From CAZYTM01 sp964649725 (GTDB lineage Bacteria > Desulfobacterota > Desulfuromonadia > Geobacterales > Geobacteraceae): DNA of 64,000 bases. Below are positions 17,075-25,760 of this stretch, one piece after another (positions within the stretch are counted from its first letter, which is position 1; the number at the start of each line of letters is the position of its first letter). The DNA lies in assembly GCA_964649725.1 (NCBI GenBank), contig CAZYTM010000008.1, forward strand, positions 62,001 to 126,000. Direction: 5' to 3'. Below the pieces are notes generated by a model. It made no database searches. It saw only the letters and a program-made list of their open reading frames with translations, and had not been told where the DNA came from. The position numbers and the translations under genes were made by a program.

Positions 17075-17881
17075 CTATTCAACCCTGTCATTATCGTTTC
17101 CGTCAGGATGTTGCGCCTCATGCCCCTTGTGAAAAGCCTTCTCCAATCGCCGCCGTCTGGGCCAGGTAAGGACAAAGCCGATAGGGCCGGAAAAGGTGTA
17201 GCAGATGAAGAGACTGAAGAGCATCACCACCGGCATCGCTGCGATGATGGTCAAAAGCAGCACTGCAGCGACCAGGAAGAAGAAGGGCTGGCGCTTTATC
17301 AGTTCCGGGTCCTTGAAGGAGTAGTAGCGGAAGTTGGAGACCATCAGGAAGGCCAGCAGGTAGATGAGGATCAGAATGGCGAGTTTCTTGAAAGAGCTGG
17401 GCCAGCCGAAGTGGCTGAAGAGAAGGACGGTAGAGGAGACCATGGCAGCTGCCGCAGGGGTCGGCAGACCGACAAAACGCTTGCTCTCCACAGTGGTGAC
17501 CTGGACATTGAAGCGGGCCAGCCGGAGCGCTGCGCAGGCGACATAGAGAAATGCCGCCAGCCAGCCGAGCCGGCCAAATGGGCGAAGCGCCCAGCAATAC
17601 ATGAGCAGCCCGGGGGTAACACCAAAGGAGACCAGGTCGGCCAGGGAATCGTACTCGACGCCGAACTTGCTGGAGGTGCCGGTCAGCCTGGCCACCTTGC
17701 CGTCCAGGCCGTCGAAGATCGCCGAGACCAGGATCCAGATGGCAGCGGTGCGATAGTCTCCGTTGGTGGTGGCGACTATGCTGTAGAAGCCGGCAAAGAG
17801 GCTCCCGGTGGTAAAGAGGTTGGGGAGTATATATATCCCCTTGCGCATGCTCTCTGAATAGTCGGGTTTCTCGTCATTCAC
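17075..17881 (-). CDS. pssA: CDP-diacylglycerol-serine O-phosphatidyltransferase
   Basis: Makes phosphatidylserine from CDP-diacylglycerol and serine at the inner membrane. The CDP-alcohol phosphotransferase signature appears as FDGLDGKVARLTGTSSKFGVEYDSLAD (D-G-x2-A-R-x8-G-x3-D-x3-D type). About six to eight hydrophobic helices are seen, including NLFTTGSLFAGFYSIVA. The 268-aa length and motif fit the Gram-positive/epsilon type II PssA. Start overlaps the psd stop by ATGA, so the two consecutive enzymes of phosphatidylethanolamine synthesis are translationally coupled. Confidence 0.93.
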   Translation of the reverse strand: MNDEKPDYSESMRKGIYILPNLFTTGSLFAGFYSIVATTNGDYRTAAIWILVSAIFDGLDGKVARLTGTSSKFGVEYDSLADLVSFGVTPGLLMYCWALRPFGRLGWLAAFLYVACAALRLARFNVQVTTVESKRFVGLPTPAAAAMVSSTVLLFSHFGWPSSFKKLAILILIYLLAFLMVSNFRYYSFKDPELIKRQPFFFLVAAVLLLTIIAAMPVVMLFSLFICYTFSGPIGFVLTWPRRRRLEKAFHKGHEAQHPDGNDNDRVE

Positions 17882-18537
17882 GGCACTCTCCCAAGAACCG
17901 TCTCCCCGGCCCGGGTCTTCTCCCCCAGGGCTACATCGAGCTTGGCTGAGACCGGGAGATAGACGTCAAGACGTGAACCAAAGCGTATCAGACCATATCG
18001 CTCACCGACTTCAAGCTGGTCACCGTCACCGGCATAGCAGACAATACGCCGGGCAATGAGACCGGCAATCTGTACGACAACGAGTCGACTCCCACCGGCA
18101 GTCTCGATGACCAGACCACGCTGTTCATTCTCAAAGGTGGCCCGATCGTCACGTACATCATAGAACCTGCCGGGGCGGTAAAAGGTAGACACAACCCGGC
18201 CGCTGACAGGGACCCTGTTGACATGAACATTGAATATCGACATGAAGATGCTTATCTTCTGCATCTCCACCCCGAGAAACTCCTCTACCGCAGGACCGCA
18301 GTAGATAACCTCCCCGTCGGCCGGCGCCACAACCACACCTTCGGTATCAGGTGGCTGACGATCCGGATTGCGGAAGAAATATAGAGTGAACAGGGATAGC
18401 AGCAACGCCATACCTGCCAGTACCGAGTAGAGGGGAACATGGTTGGACAGGATCCCCAGAATCACGGTTATTGCCACGCTAGGGAGGATAAAGGGGACAC
18501 CCTCAACGGCTATCGGGCTTGAACTCATCCGTTTCAA
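17878..18537 (-). CDS. psd: Phosphatidylserine decarboxylase (small type)
   Basis: Pyruvoyl enzyme producing phosphatidylethanolamine. VVVAPADGEV, ISIFMSIFNVHVNRVPVSG and the self-cleavage region IRFGSR (Gly187-Ser188) identify the compact Psd form (219 aa), in which the new chain begins with a pyruvoyl group made from that Ser. Two hydrophobic helices at 14-52 anchor it. The TTG at 18537 has GGAG 5 nt upstream; the ATG at 18528 is the alternative. It follows ilvC after a gap with a strong hairpin. Confidence 0.92.
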   Translation of the reverse strand: MKRMSSSPIAVEGVPFILPSVAITVILGILSNHVPLYSVLAGMALLLSLFTLYFFRNPDRQPPDTEGVVVAPADGEVIYCGPAVEEFLGVEMQKISIFMSIFNVHVNRVPVSGRVVSTFYRPGRFYDVRDDRATFENEQRGLVIETAGGSRLVVVQIAGLIARRIVCYAGDGDQLEVGERYGLIRFGSRLDVYLPVSAKLDVALGEKTRAGETVLGRVP

Positions 18538-18578
18538 TGCAACTCCAGACTACACTCCCCGGGAAGAAACCGCCCGTT

Positions 18579-18620
18579 GCCGGGCCAGGTAGCCACTTCA
18601 AAGACTTTCCCTGGCCCGGC
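18579..18620 (-). repeat. Intercistronic hairpin between ilvC and psd
   Basis: Perfect 11-bp inverted repeat GCCGGGCCAGG/CCTGGCCCGGC with a 20-nt loop and no T-run. It is more likely an mRNA processing or stability structure than an intrinsic terminator. Confidence 0.6.
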
Positions 18621-18642
18621 GAGGAGAGGTATACTGTTTTGT

Positions 18643-19659
18643 TTAGTTCTTGGCCTTGTCGACGATCTTGCCCTTCTGAATCCAGGGCATCATGCTGCGC
18701 AGCTTCTCACCGACCACCTCGAGCTGGTGTGAGGCATTGAGACGGCGGTACATCGTCATCTCCGGATACTTGGCCATCCCCTCGAGGATGAACTGCTTGG
18801 CGTAGGAACCGTTCTGGATGTTGACCAGGCACTCCTTCATCGCCTTGCGGCTCTGCTCGTTGATGATCTTCGGGCCGGTTACGTATTCACCATATTCGGC
18901 GTTGTTGGAGATCGAGTAGTTCATGTTGGCGACGCCACCCTCGTACATCAGGTCGACGATCAGCTTCAACTCGTGCAGGCACTCGAAGTAAGCCATCTCC
19001 GGAGCATAACCGGCCTCCACCAGTGTCTCGAAGCCGGCCTTGACCAGTTCCACGGCACCACCGCAGAGCACAGCCTGCTCGCCGAACAGGTCGGTTTCAG
19101 TCTCGTCCTTGAAGGTGGTCTCGATGATACCGGCCCGCCCTCCGCCGACGCCACAGGCATAGGCAAGAGCCACATCCTTGGTATTGCGGGAAGGATCCTG
19201 GTGAATAGCGATCAGGGCAGGTACGCCGCCACCCTTGACGAACTCGTGGCGCACCAGGTGCCCCGGTCCTTTAGGAGCGGTCATGAAGACGTTCACGTCG
19301 GCCGGGGGGACGATCTGGCCGTAATGGATGTTGAAGCCGTGGGCGAACATGAGATATTGCCCTTTCTTCAGGTTCGCAGCGATCTCGGCCCGGTAGATGT
19401 TCCCCTGCAGTTCATCCGGGAGGAGGAGGACGACGATATCCCCTTTGGCAGTGGCCGGCCCTGCATCATAAACTTCGAACCCGGCTGCCTTCGCCTTTTT
19501 CGCATTATCGCTACCCTTCAGTTCGCCGACAATAACGCTGTAGCCGCTATCGCGCAGATTGTTGGCATGGGCATGCCCCTGGCTGCCGTAACCGATGATG
19601 GCGATCTTTTTCCCCTTCAGTACCGTCTTTTTGCTGTCCTTCTCGTAGTAAACCTTCAT
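18643..19659 (-). CDS. ilvC: Ketol-acid reductoisomerase
   Basis: NADPH- and Mg-dependent isomeroreductase of valine/isoleucine synthesis. The N-terminal Rossmann motif IGYGSQGHAHANNLRDSG and the C-terminal knotted domain with DETETDLFGEQAVLCGG and CLHELKLIVDLMYEGG (metal ligands) are intact. Length 338 aa is the short class I form. GGAGG touches the first ATG (19665), so the second ATG (19659) at 7 nt spacing is chosen. It follows ilvN after 177 nt, most of which is dispersed element copy 3. Confidence 0.95.
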   Translation of the reverse strand: MKVYYEKDSKKTVLKGKKIAIIGYGSQGHAHANNLRDSGYSVIVGELKGSDNAKKAKAAGFEVYDAGPATAKGDIVVLLLPDELQGNIYRAEIAANLKKGQYLMFAHGFNIHYGQIVPPADVNVFMTAPKGPGHLVRHEFVKGGGVPALIAIHQDPSRNTKDVALAYACGVGGGRAGIIETTFKDETETDLFGEQAVLCGGAVELVKAGFETLVEAGYAPEMAYFECLHELKLIVDLMYEGGVANMNYSISNNAEYGEYVTGPKIINEQSRKAMKECLVNIQNGSYAKQFILEGMAKYPEMTMYRRLNASHQLEVVGEKLRSMMPWIQKGKIVDKAKN

Positions 19660-19712
19660 CTTCATCCCTCCGTTGTTAGTTTGTTTCTCTTGAAAATATC
19701 TGCAATTTCACA

Positions 19713-19830
19713 GGAGTGTGGATTTTGTGCCAGGTCAAGGCGCCCAAGGGATTGCACGGAGGCGTAGCAGCGCTACGCCGCGCACGCGATCCTGCCGGGC
19801 AACGCAGAGATGGCGCAAAAGCCGCGCTCC
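19713..19830 (-). repeat. Dispersed palindromic element, copy 3
   Basis: 118 bp with ends GGAGTGTGGATTTTGTGCC and GGCGCAAAAGCCGCGCTCC (imperfectly inverted) and a central GGCGTAGC-AGC-GCTACGCC perfect hairpin, enclosed by GGATTGC/GCGATCC. It lies 6 nt after the ilvN stop, inside the ilvN-ilvC interval. Confidence 0.85.
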
Positions 19831-19836
19831 TCCCTA

Positions 19837-20328
19837 TTAACCTTTCCAGCCTTTGGCGCCACGCCCAATCGCCACCGGCCCGGTCCTGACAATCTCCTTC
19901 AGGCCGAGCGGCCGGAGCAGTTCGAGGATGGCGTCGATCTTGGCCGGTACACCGGTAGCCTCGATAGTATATGACTTGGGGGTGACGTCGATGATCTTGG
20001 CGCGAAAGATATCGGCAATACGCAGCACCTCGGCGCGGCTCTCGTCCTGGGCAGTCACCTTGACCAGCGCCATCTCCCGCTCGATGGCGCTGCCGTCAGT
20101 AAAGTCGATAACTTTTATGATGTCGATCAGCTTGTTGAGCTGTTTGGTGATCTGCTCCAGGATCTGTTCGTCCCCCTTGGTGACGATGGTCATCCGCGAG
20201 ATGCTCTCGTCGTTGGTAGGGGCCACTGACAGGGAATCGATGTTAAAGCCGCGGCCGGAAAAAAGACCCGCTACCCGGGAGAGGACCCCGAATTCGTTTT
20301 CCACCAGCACGGTAATTGTATGTCGCAT
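19837..20328 (-). CDS. ilvN: Acetolactate synthase regulatory (small) subunit
   Basis: Valine-binding regulatory subunit that activates IlvB. The N-terminal ACT domain reads TITVLVENEFGVLSRVAGLFSGRGFNIDSL. A second ACT-like half (about 78-163) carries ALVKVTA and IIDVTPKSYTIEATG. The 163-aa length matches the ~160-aa IlvN/IlvH type. Its start is 23 nt after the ilvB stop. Confidence 0.95.
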   Translation of the reverse strand: MRHTITVLVENEFGVLSRVAGLFSGRGFNIDSLSVAPTNDESISRMTIVTKGDEQILEQITKQLNKLIDIIKVIDFTDGSAIEREMALVKVTAQDESRAEVLRIADIFRAKIIDVTPKSYTIEATGVPAKIDAILELLRPLGLKEIVRTGPVAIGRGAKGWKG

Positions 20329-20351
20329 GGATAAAACCTCCGAATATTATA

Positions 20352-22052
20352 TCAGGACGCCAGCACCATCTCGGTGAGCGAAGCTCCGGCAGGGACCATC
20401 GGCAGCACCTTCTCCTCCCTGGCTATCTTGAACTCCATGATCACCGGCCCAGGGTGGGCGAAACCTGCTTTGATAACCTGCTCCACCTCGTTCGGCTTGG
20501 TCGCCTGCAGCCCTTTGGCGCCAAAGGCTTCGGCCAGCTTGATGAAGTCAATCGGCAGTTCCATGCAGGTCGAGGAATAGCGTTTGTCAAAGAAGAGCTC
20601 CTGCCACTGCCTGACCATACCGAGAAAATTGTTGTTGAGGATGCAGATCTTCACCGGCAGCTTGTTCTGCACCAGGGTCGCCAACTCCTGCATGTTCATC
20701 TGGAAGCCGCCATCGCCGCAGACCACAATCACCTGCCGCTTGGGAAATGCCGCCTGGGCCCCCATGGCAGCAGGGAGGCCATACCCCATGGTGCCCAGCC
20801 CACCGGATGATAGCAGAGTGCGCGGGCTCCTGAATTGGAAGAACTGGGCAGTCCACATCTGGTGTTGACCGACATCGGTCGACACTATGGCGTCGGCATC
20901 CGATAGCTCCCGCAGTTTGCGGATGACCAGCTGCGGTTTGATTATCGAGGCAGAGCTTTTGAAGGTCATCGGGTGTTTCGCCTTCCAGCCGGCAATCTCC
21001 TGCTGCCATGGCTCGAGAGCCTTGCGATAGTCGGCCACCTTGGCCGCCTGGCCGCCAAGCACCTTGATCATCCGCGCCAGCACCCCATGCACATCACCGA
21101 CGATCGGCAGATCAACCCGGACATTCTTCTTGATGGAGGTCGGATCTACATCGATATGGATGATCTTCGCATGGGGGGCAAAGGTGGCGATCTTGCCGGT
21201 TACCCGATCATCAAAGCGGGCGCCGACCGCCACCAGCAGATCGGAATGGCTCACCGCCATGTTGGCATAGTAGCTGCCATGCATGCCGAGCAGACCGAGT
21301 GACAACGTATCGTCCTCAGGGAAGGCACCAAGCCCCATCAGGGTAGTGGTGACCGGCACATTTACCTGTCGCGCCAGCTGGGTCAGCTCTGTGGCAGCAT
21401 TGGCCGATATGACGCCACCACCCACATAGATAACCGGCTTACGGGCGGCAAGCAGCATCTCCACCGCCTTCTCCACCTGTCTCGGGTGCCCCTCCAGATT
21501 CGGTTTGTAGCCACGGATATCCACCTCTTCCGGGTATTTGAATTCGGTAGTGGCAATCTGCACATCTTTCGGAAAGTCTATCAGGACCGGCCCGGGGCGG
21601 CCGCTTCGGGCAATATAAAATGCCTTTTTGACAATACCGGCCAGCTCCTTCACATCCTTGACCAGAAAGTTGTGCTTGGTGCAGGGGCGGGTAATGCCGA
21701 TGATATCGACCTCCTGGAAGGCGTCGTTACCGATCAGGGCGGTCGGTACCTGGCCGGTGATGATCACCAGCGGGATCGAATCCATATAGGCGGTAGCTAT
21801 TCCGGTTACCGTATTGGTGGCGCCAGGACCGGAAGTGGCAATAGCCACGCCGACCTTGCCGGTCGCCCGGGCATAGCCGTCCGCTGCATGTACGCCGGCC
21901 TGCTCATGGCGTGGGAGGATATGACGAATAGCCTTGAAGGAGAAGAGTTCATCGTAAAGGTTGATTACCGTGCCACCAGGGTAACCAAAGACCGTATCCA
22001 CCCCTTCCCGCTTCAGACACTCCAGCAAAATCCGTGCACCGTTCAATTTCAT
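20352..22052 (-). CDS. ilvB: Acetolactate synthase catalytic subunit
   Basis: ThDP- and FAD-dependent enzyme forming acetolactate or acetohydroxybutyrate. The N-terminal GVDTVFGYPGGTVINLYDE contains the catalytic Glu region (IRHILPRHEQAGVHAADGYAR). The ThDP motif is GDGGFQMNMQELATLVQNKL...NN near the C-terminus. The start MKLNGARILLE at 22052 has GGGAGGAG upstream; the longer frame to 22211 reads into ilvD. Length 566 aa is normal. A GC-rich hairpin CAGGGGA/TCCCCTG separates it from ilvD. Confidence 0.95.
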   Translation of the reverse strand: MKLNGARILLECLKREGVDTVFGYPGGTVINLYDELFSFKAIRHILPRHEQAGVHAADGYARATGKVGVAIATSGPGATNTVTGIATAYMDSIPLVIITGQVPTALIGNDAFQEVDIIGITRPCTKHNFLVKDVKELAGIVKKAFYIARSGRPGPVLIDFPKDVQIATTEFKYPEEVDIRGYKPNLEGHPRQVEKAVEMLLAARKPVIYVGGGVISANAATELTQLARQVNVPVTTTLMGLGAFPEDDTLSLGLLGMHGSYYANMAVSHSDLLVAVGARFDDRVTGKIATFAPHAKIIHIDVDPTSIKKNVRVDLPIVGDVHGVLARMIKVLGGQAAKVADYRKALEPWQQEIAGWKAKHPMTFKSSASIIKPQLVIRKLRELSDADAIVSTDVGQHQMWTAQFFQFRSPRTLLSSGGLGTMGYGLPAAMGAQAAFPKRQVIVVCGDGGFQMNMQELATLVQNKLPVKICILNNNFLGMVRQWQELFFDKRYSSTCMELPIDFIKLAEAFGAKGLQATKPNEVEQVIKAGFAHPGPVIMEFKIAREEKVLPMVPAGASLTEMVLAS

Positions 22053-22111
22053 ATCTTCACTCCTCCCGGAAGGGATAATCCGAATCAGGGGAACCGTCCC
22101 CTGCAACAGTC

Positions 22112-23773
22112 CTAATCTGCAGTGGTAATCGCGCCGGTGTGGGCCGAAGTCACTACCTTGGCATAACGGGCCAGCCAGCCGCTCTTGATCTTCGGTTGCG
22201 GAGGATGCCAACTTTTCCGCCGTTCGGCAAGAGTTGCTTCGTCAACCAGCAGCTCCAGCTTGCGCGCCGGGATATCGAGCTGGATCCGGTCACCGTCCTG
22301 CACCAGGGCAATCGGTCCACCGTCAGCAGCTTCCGGCGAAATATGGCCAATACAGGGACCACGGGTACCACCGGAGAAACGGCCATCGGTAATGAGTGCC
22401 ACCGAGTCACCCAGGCCAAGCCCCATCAGGGCTGCGGTCGGCGCCAGCATCTCGCGCATCCCCGGCCCCCCCTTGGGTCCTTCGTAGCGTATCACCACTA
22501 CATCGCCAGCCTTTACCCGCCCTTCCATCAGCGCCGCCATGGCACCTTCCTCGGAATCGAAACAGCGAGCGGTCCCTGCAAACTGCATCATTGCCGCAGA
22601 AACACCTGACTGCTTGACCACCGCCCCTTTCGGTGCCAGGTTCCCCGCCAGCACAGCTATCCCCCCCTCCGGCTTGATAGGGTTGTTAAGGGGACGGATC
22701 ACCTGCTCGTCGATGTTCTCGATACTGGCAGCCAGCTGCAGGGTGCTAAGCCCCATGACGGTCGGGTTATCCTTGACCTTGCTGCCAAGCTGCTTCAAGA
22801 CCCCTGCCACACCACCCGCTGCATCAAGATCTTCCATGAAATATTCGCCGGCCGGGTTCATGGAGGAGAGCTGCGGCGTCTCCTTGGCCAACAGGTCAAA
22901 GGTCTCCAGCGGCAGCTCGACCCCGGCCTCATGGGCGATGGCAAGGAGGTGGAGGACCGTGTTCGACGAACCGCCCAGCGCCAGGTCTACCCGGATGGCA
23001 TTCTCGAATGCGGCGCGGGTCAATATCTGTCGCGGAGTGACATTGTTCTTCACCAGCTCGACTATCTTCTCCCCTGAGGCAAAAGCGATCCGTCGCTTCA
23101 GTGCCGAGACTGCCAGCGCTGTACCGCAACGGGGGAGACTCATGCCGAGGGTCTCGGTCAGGATAGCCATGGTATTTGCAGTAAAGAGCCCCTGACAGGA
23201 GCCCATCCCGGGGCAGGCATTGTCCTCACAGACCTGCAGCTCCTTGGCATCGATCACGCCAGCCTTGTACCTGGCCATTGCCTCGAAGGTGTCGGTGACA
23301 AAGGAATATTTCCGCCCCTTTTCGCCACGGCCGGCAAGCATCGGCCCGGCAGTGACTACAATACAGGGGATATCAAGCCGGGCCGCCGCCATCAGCATGC
23401 CAGGTGTAATTTTATCGCAGTTGGTCAGCAGCACCAGACCGTCAAGGCGATGGGCTTCGGCCACTGACTCGACCATATCGGCTATAAGCTCGCGGGTCGG
23501 CAGGGAGTAGTGCATACCCTTGTGCCCCATGGCAATGCCGTCGCAAACGCCGGGAATGCCGAAGAAGAAGGCATAACCGCCACCGGTATGGACCCCCTTT
23601 TCGATGAAACGCTCCAGGTCCCGCATCCCCACATGGCCGGGGATCAGGTCGGTAAAACTGGTTGCCACACCGATGAACGGTTTCTCCAGCTCACTCTGAG
23701 GGATACCGGTCCCCTTCAGCAGTGCCCGGTGCGGGGTCCGCTCCAGCCCCTGTTTGATCAGATCACTACGCAT
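22112..23773 (-). CDS. ilvD: Dihydroxy-acid dehydratase
   Basis: Fe-S dehydratase making the 2-keto acids of valine and isoleucine. Cysteine-bearing segments LLTNCDKITPGML and EDNACPGMGSCQGLFTANTM, and the C-terminal TDGRFSGGTRGPCIGHISPEA, are all present. Length 553 aa is typical. The ATG at 23773 (MRSDLIKQGLERTPHR) has GAGGA 6 nt upstream, while the TTG at 23791 lacks one. It is the first gene of the ilvDBNC unit and has a strong promoter. Confidence 0.95.
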   Translation of the reverse strand: MRSDLIKQGLERTPHRALLKGTGIPQSELEKPFIGVATSFTDLIPGHVGMRDLERFIEKGVHTGGGYAFFFGIPGVCDGIAMGHKGMHYSLPTRELIADMVESVAEAHRLDGLVLLTNCDKITPGMLMAAARLDIPCIVVTAGPMLAGRGEKGRKYSFVTDTFEAMARYKAGVIDAKELQVCEDNACPGMGSCQGLFTANTMAILTETLGMSLPRCGTALAVSALKRRIAFASGEKIVELVKNNVTPRQILTRAAFENAIRVDLALGGSSNTVLHLLAIAHEAGVELPLETFDLLAKETPQLSSMNPAGEYFMEDLDAAGGVAGVLKQLGSKVKDNPTVMGLSTLQLAASIENIDEQVIRPLNNPIKPEGGIAVLAGNLAPKGAVVKQSGVSAAMMQFAGTARCFDSEEGAMAALMEGRVKAGDVVVIRYEGPKGGPGMREMLAPTAALMGLGLGDSVALITDGRFSGGTRGPCIGHISPEAADGGPIALVQDGDRIQLDIPARKLELLVDEATLAERRKSWHPPQPKIKSGWLARYAKVVTSAHTGAITTAD

Positions 23774-23840
23774 TATCGTCCTCTTCTGCAAAGAAAAAAT
23801 CGCGGCATAACCGTTACCATTGCCGGAAAAGTAAAGAGTT

Positions 23841-23869
23841 AAAATAATACATTAAAATGGAACTGTCAA
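23841..23869 (-). promoter_or_regulatory. Sigma-70 promoter of the ilvD-ilvB-ilvN-ilvC unit
   Basis: TTGACA (23869-23864), 17-bp spacer, TATTTT (23846-23841), about 70 nt upstream of ilvD. No leader-peptide or T-box signal is seen in the short leader. Confidence 0.7.
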
Positions 23870-24000
23870 TATGAATAGAATAGTGTTTTCTGAATATCAG
23901 GCTGGGAAGGGGGATATCGTGACGATTGACAGCGATCCTCGTTTCAATCGGCACCCATATTTCATAATTTCTTTTTTGAACAGGCGAAGTGAAGGGGCTG

Positions 24001-24693
24001 TTACGGCGTTTCGCGCTGCAGCCTGGCCAGTTCTGCCTCAGACTTCCTGATATAGCAGGGGTTAAGCTCTTCGAGGGGGATTTTTACTCCGCTCTGCAGG
24101 AGAGCCATGGTCGATGCAGCAGCAGCCGATGCTCGTGGCACATGGGCGACAGAAGGGGGAAAGATCGCCAGATCGCCAAGTGCCTGCTGCAACTCCTCCC
24201 GATAGCGGAGTGCGCCTGGCCCGACCAGAATGGTAGGTCCATCCAGGAACCCTGCAACTGCTTCAGGCGCAAGCACCATATCATCACGCAGCGCCGAAGG
24301 TATATCGGTACAGCGATAGAAACCGGCATAGACCTCTTTTTTCCGTGCATCAAAGAGCGGGCATACCGGCCATCCCGCCCAGGGGAGATTCATAGCCAGC
24401 AGCGCCAGGGAGGAGAAGCCGACTGCCGGCACCCCGGTGGCGAGAGAGAGCCCTTTGGCCGTCGCCACCCCGACCCGGAGTCCGGTGAAGGAACCGGGGC
24501 CAAGCGCCACGCCGATGCCGTCGAGAGCGGCAACGGTAATACCTGCATCTGTCAAGACCGTTTCCACCAGATAGAGCAACCGCTTGGTCAGGGTAGACTG
24601 CAGATTTAGCAGCCGCTCGCTGACCAGCTTCTGGTCAATGGTCAGCGCTACGCTACAGGCCTCGGTTGAGGTATCGATAGTGAGGATTTTCAC
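24001..24693 (-). CDS. tsaB: tRNA threonylcarbamoyladenosine biosynthesis protein TsaB
   Basis: Partner of TsaD in t6A37 formation on ANN-decoding tRNAs. The ASKHA-fold N-terminus MKILTIDTSTEACSVAL and the motif GIGVALGPGSFTGLRVGVATAKGL are diagnostic. Length 230 aa is normal. It is the last gene of the rpsB-to-tsaB housekeeping block, and its start overlaps the rseP stop by ATGA. Confidence 0.94.
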   Translation of the reverse strand: MKILTIDTSTEACSVALTIDQKLVSERLLNLQSTLTKRLLYLVETVLTDAGITVAALDGIGVALGPGSFTGLRVGVATAKGLSLATGVPAVGFSSLALLAMNLPWAGWPVCPLFDARKKEVYAGFYRCTDIPSALRDDMVLAPEAVAGFLDGPTILVGPGALRYREELQQALGDLAIFPPSVAHVPRASAAAASTMALLQSGVKIPLEELNPCYIRKSEAELARLQRETP

Positions 24694-25757
24694 CCTTGCC
24701 CAACAAAGTACCTGGCAATATCATTATAAAACGCCAGTACCATCAGACTGACAAGGAGCACCAGACCTATCTGCTGGGCGATCTCCCTGGTCTTCATGCT
24801 CATCGGCTTGCGGAAGACCAGCTCCCAAAAGTAGAAGAAGAGATGTCCGCCATCCAGAATCGGCACCGGCAAGAGGTTCAATATGCCGAGGTTGACCGAT
24901 AAGAGCGCCATAAAGGCGATGAAGCTGATCCCACCTGCAGCTGCCTGCTGGCCTGCCATCTTGGCTATCATGATCGGGCCGCCGATAGTATCGAGAGGGA
25001 TGGCCCGCTCGATCAGCCTGACCAGCGAGAGAATGGTCAGCTTGATAACGGACCAGGTCTGCTGACTCCCCTTGACCAGTGCATCAAGAGGACCGAACCG
25101 GTCGATCACCGTCTCGCCGGCTGACACTATGCCGACAATCGGCGATGTCACGGTATCGCCGAGAAGGTTCTTGCTGGTCCTCTGCTCCGGCTGCATGCGG
25201 AATGTCAGCAGTGCGCCGCCGCGCCGCACCTGCAATTCAATCGGTCGCCCCTTGCTCTCGGCAATACTCTTGGAGAGTTCATCCCAGCGTTGCACAGCTT
25301 TACCGTCGATCATCGTCACCAGGTCATTGGCCTGCATGCCTGCAAGGGCCGCCGGTTTATTCTTGACCACTTCACCTATCTTGGTGGTTGCGGCAGGGAC
25401 ACCCACCATGAAGACGAGTATGAATAGCAGATGGGCAAAGATCAGGTTGAAACAGGGGCCGGCTGCCACTATGACTATCCGCTGCAGAGGGGATTTGGCA
25501 GCAAAGGATTTGGCCTGGTCAGCCTCGGAAAGCTCAACATCACCCCCCTCACCGACCATCTTGACATAGCCGCCGAGCGGGAATGCCGAAATGAGATACT
25601 CGGTCTCCCCTTTCTTGAAACCGATCAACTTGGCGCCAAAGCCGAGAGAGAACTTCTCCACCCCGACCCCGAAAAGTTTGGCAAAGATAAAGTGCCCCAA
25701 TTCATGGACAAATATGAGCACACCAAGGACAATAATCGCTGCGATGATACTTACCAT
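24690..25757 (-). CDS. rseP: Site-2 intramembrane metalloprotease RseP
   Basis: Inner-membrane zinc protease that cuts membrane-bound anti-sigma factors and leftover signal peptides. HELGH is at residues 18-22, the second motif NLLPVPILDGGH is near 290-300, and four hydrophobic helices are visible. A central PDZ domain (GEVVKNKPAALAGMQANDLV) is single, as in the 355-aa short RseP/RasP type rather than the two-PDZ E. coli form. AGGAG is placed 6 nt before ATG 25757. Confidence 0.93.
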   Translation of the reverse strand: MVSIIAAIIVLGVLIFVHELGHFIFAKLFGVGVEKFSLGFGAKLIGFKKGETEYLISAFPLGGYVKMVGEGGDVELSEADQAKSFAAKSPLQRIVIVAAGPCFNLIFAHLLFILVFMVGVPAATTKIGEVVKNKPAALAGMQANDLVTMIDGKAVQRWDELSKSIAESKGRPIELQVRRGGALLTFRMQPEQRTSKNLLGDTVTSPIVGIVSAGETVIDRFGPLDALVKGSQQTWSVIKLTILSLVRLIERAIPLDTIGGPIMIAKMAGQQAAAGGISFIAFMALLSVNLGILNLLPVPILDGGHLFFYFWELVFRKPMSMKTREIAQQIGLVLLVSLMVLAFYNDIARYFVGQG

Positions 25758-25760
25758 GCA

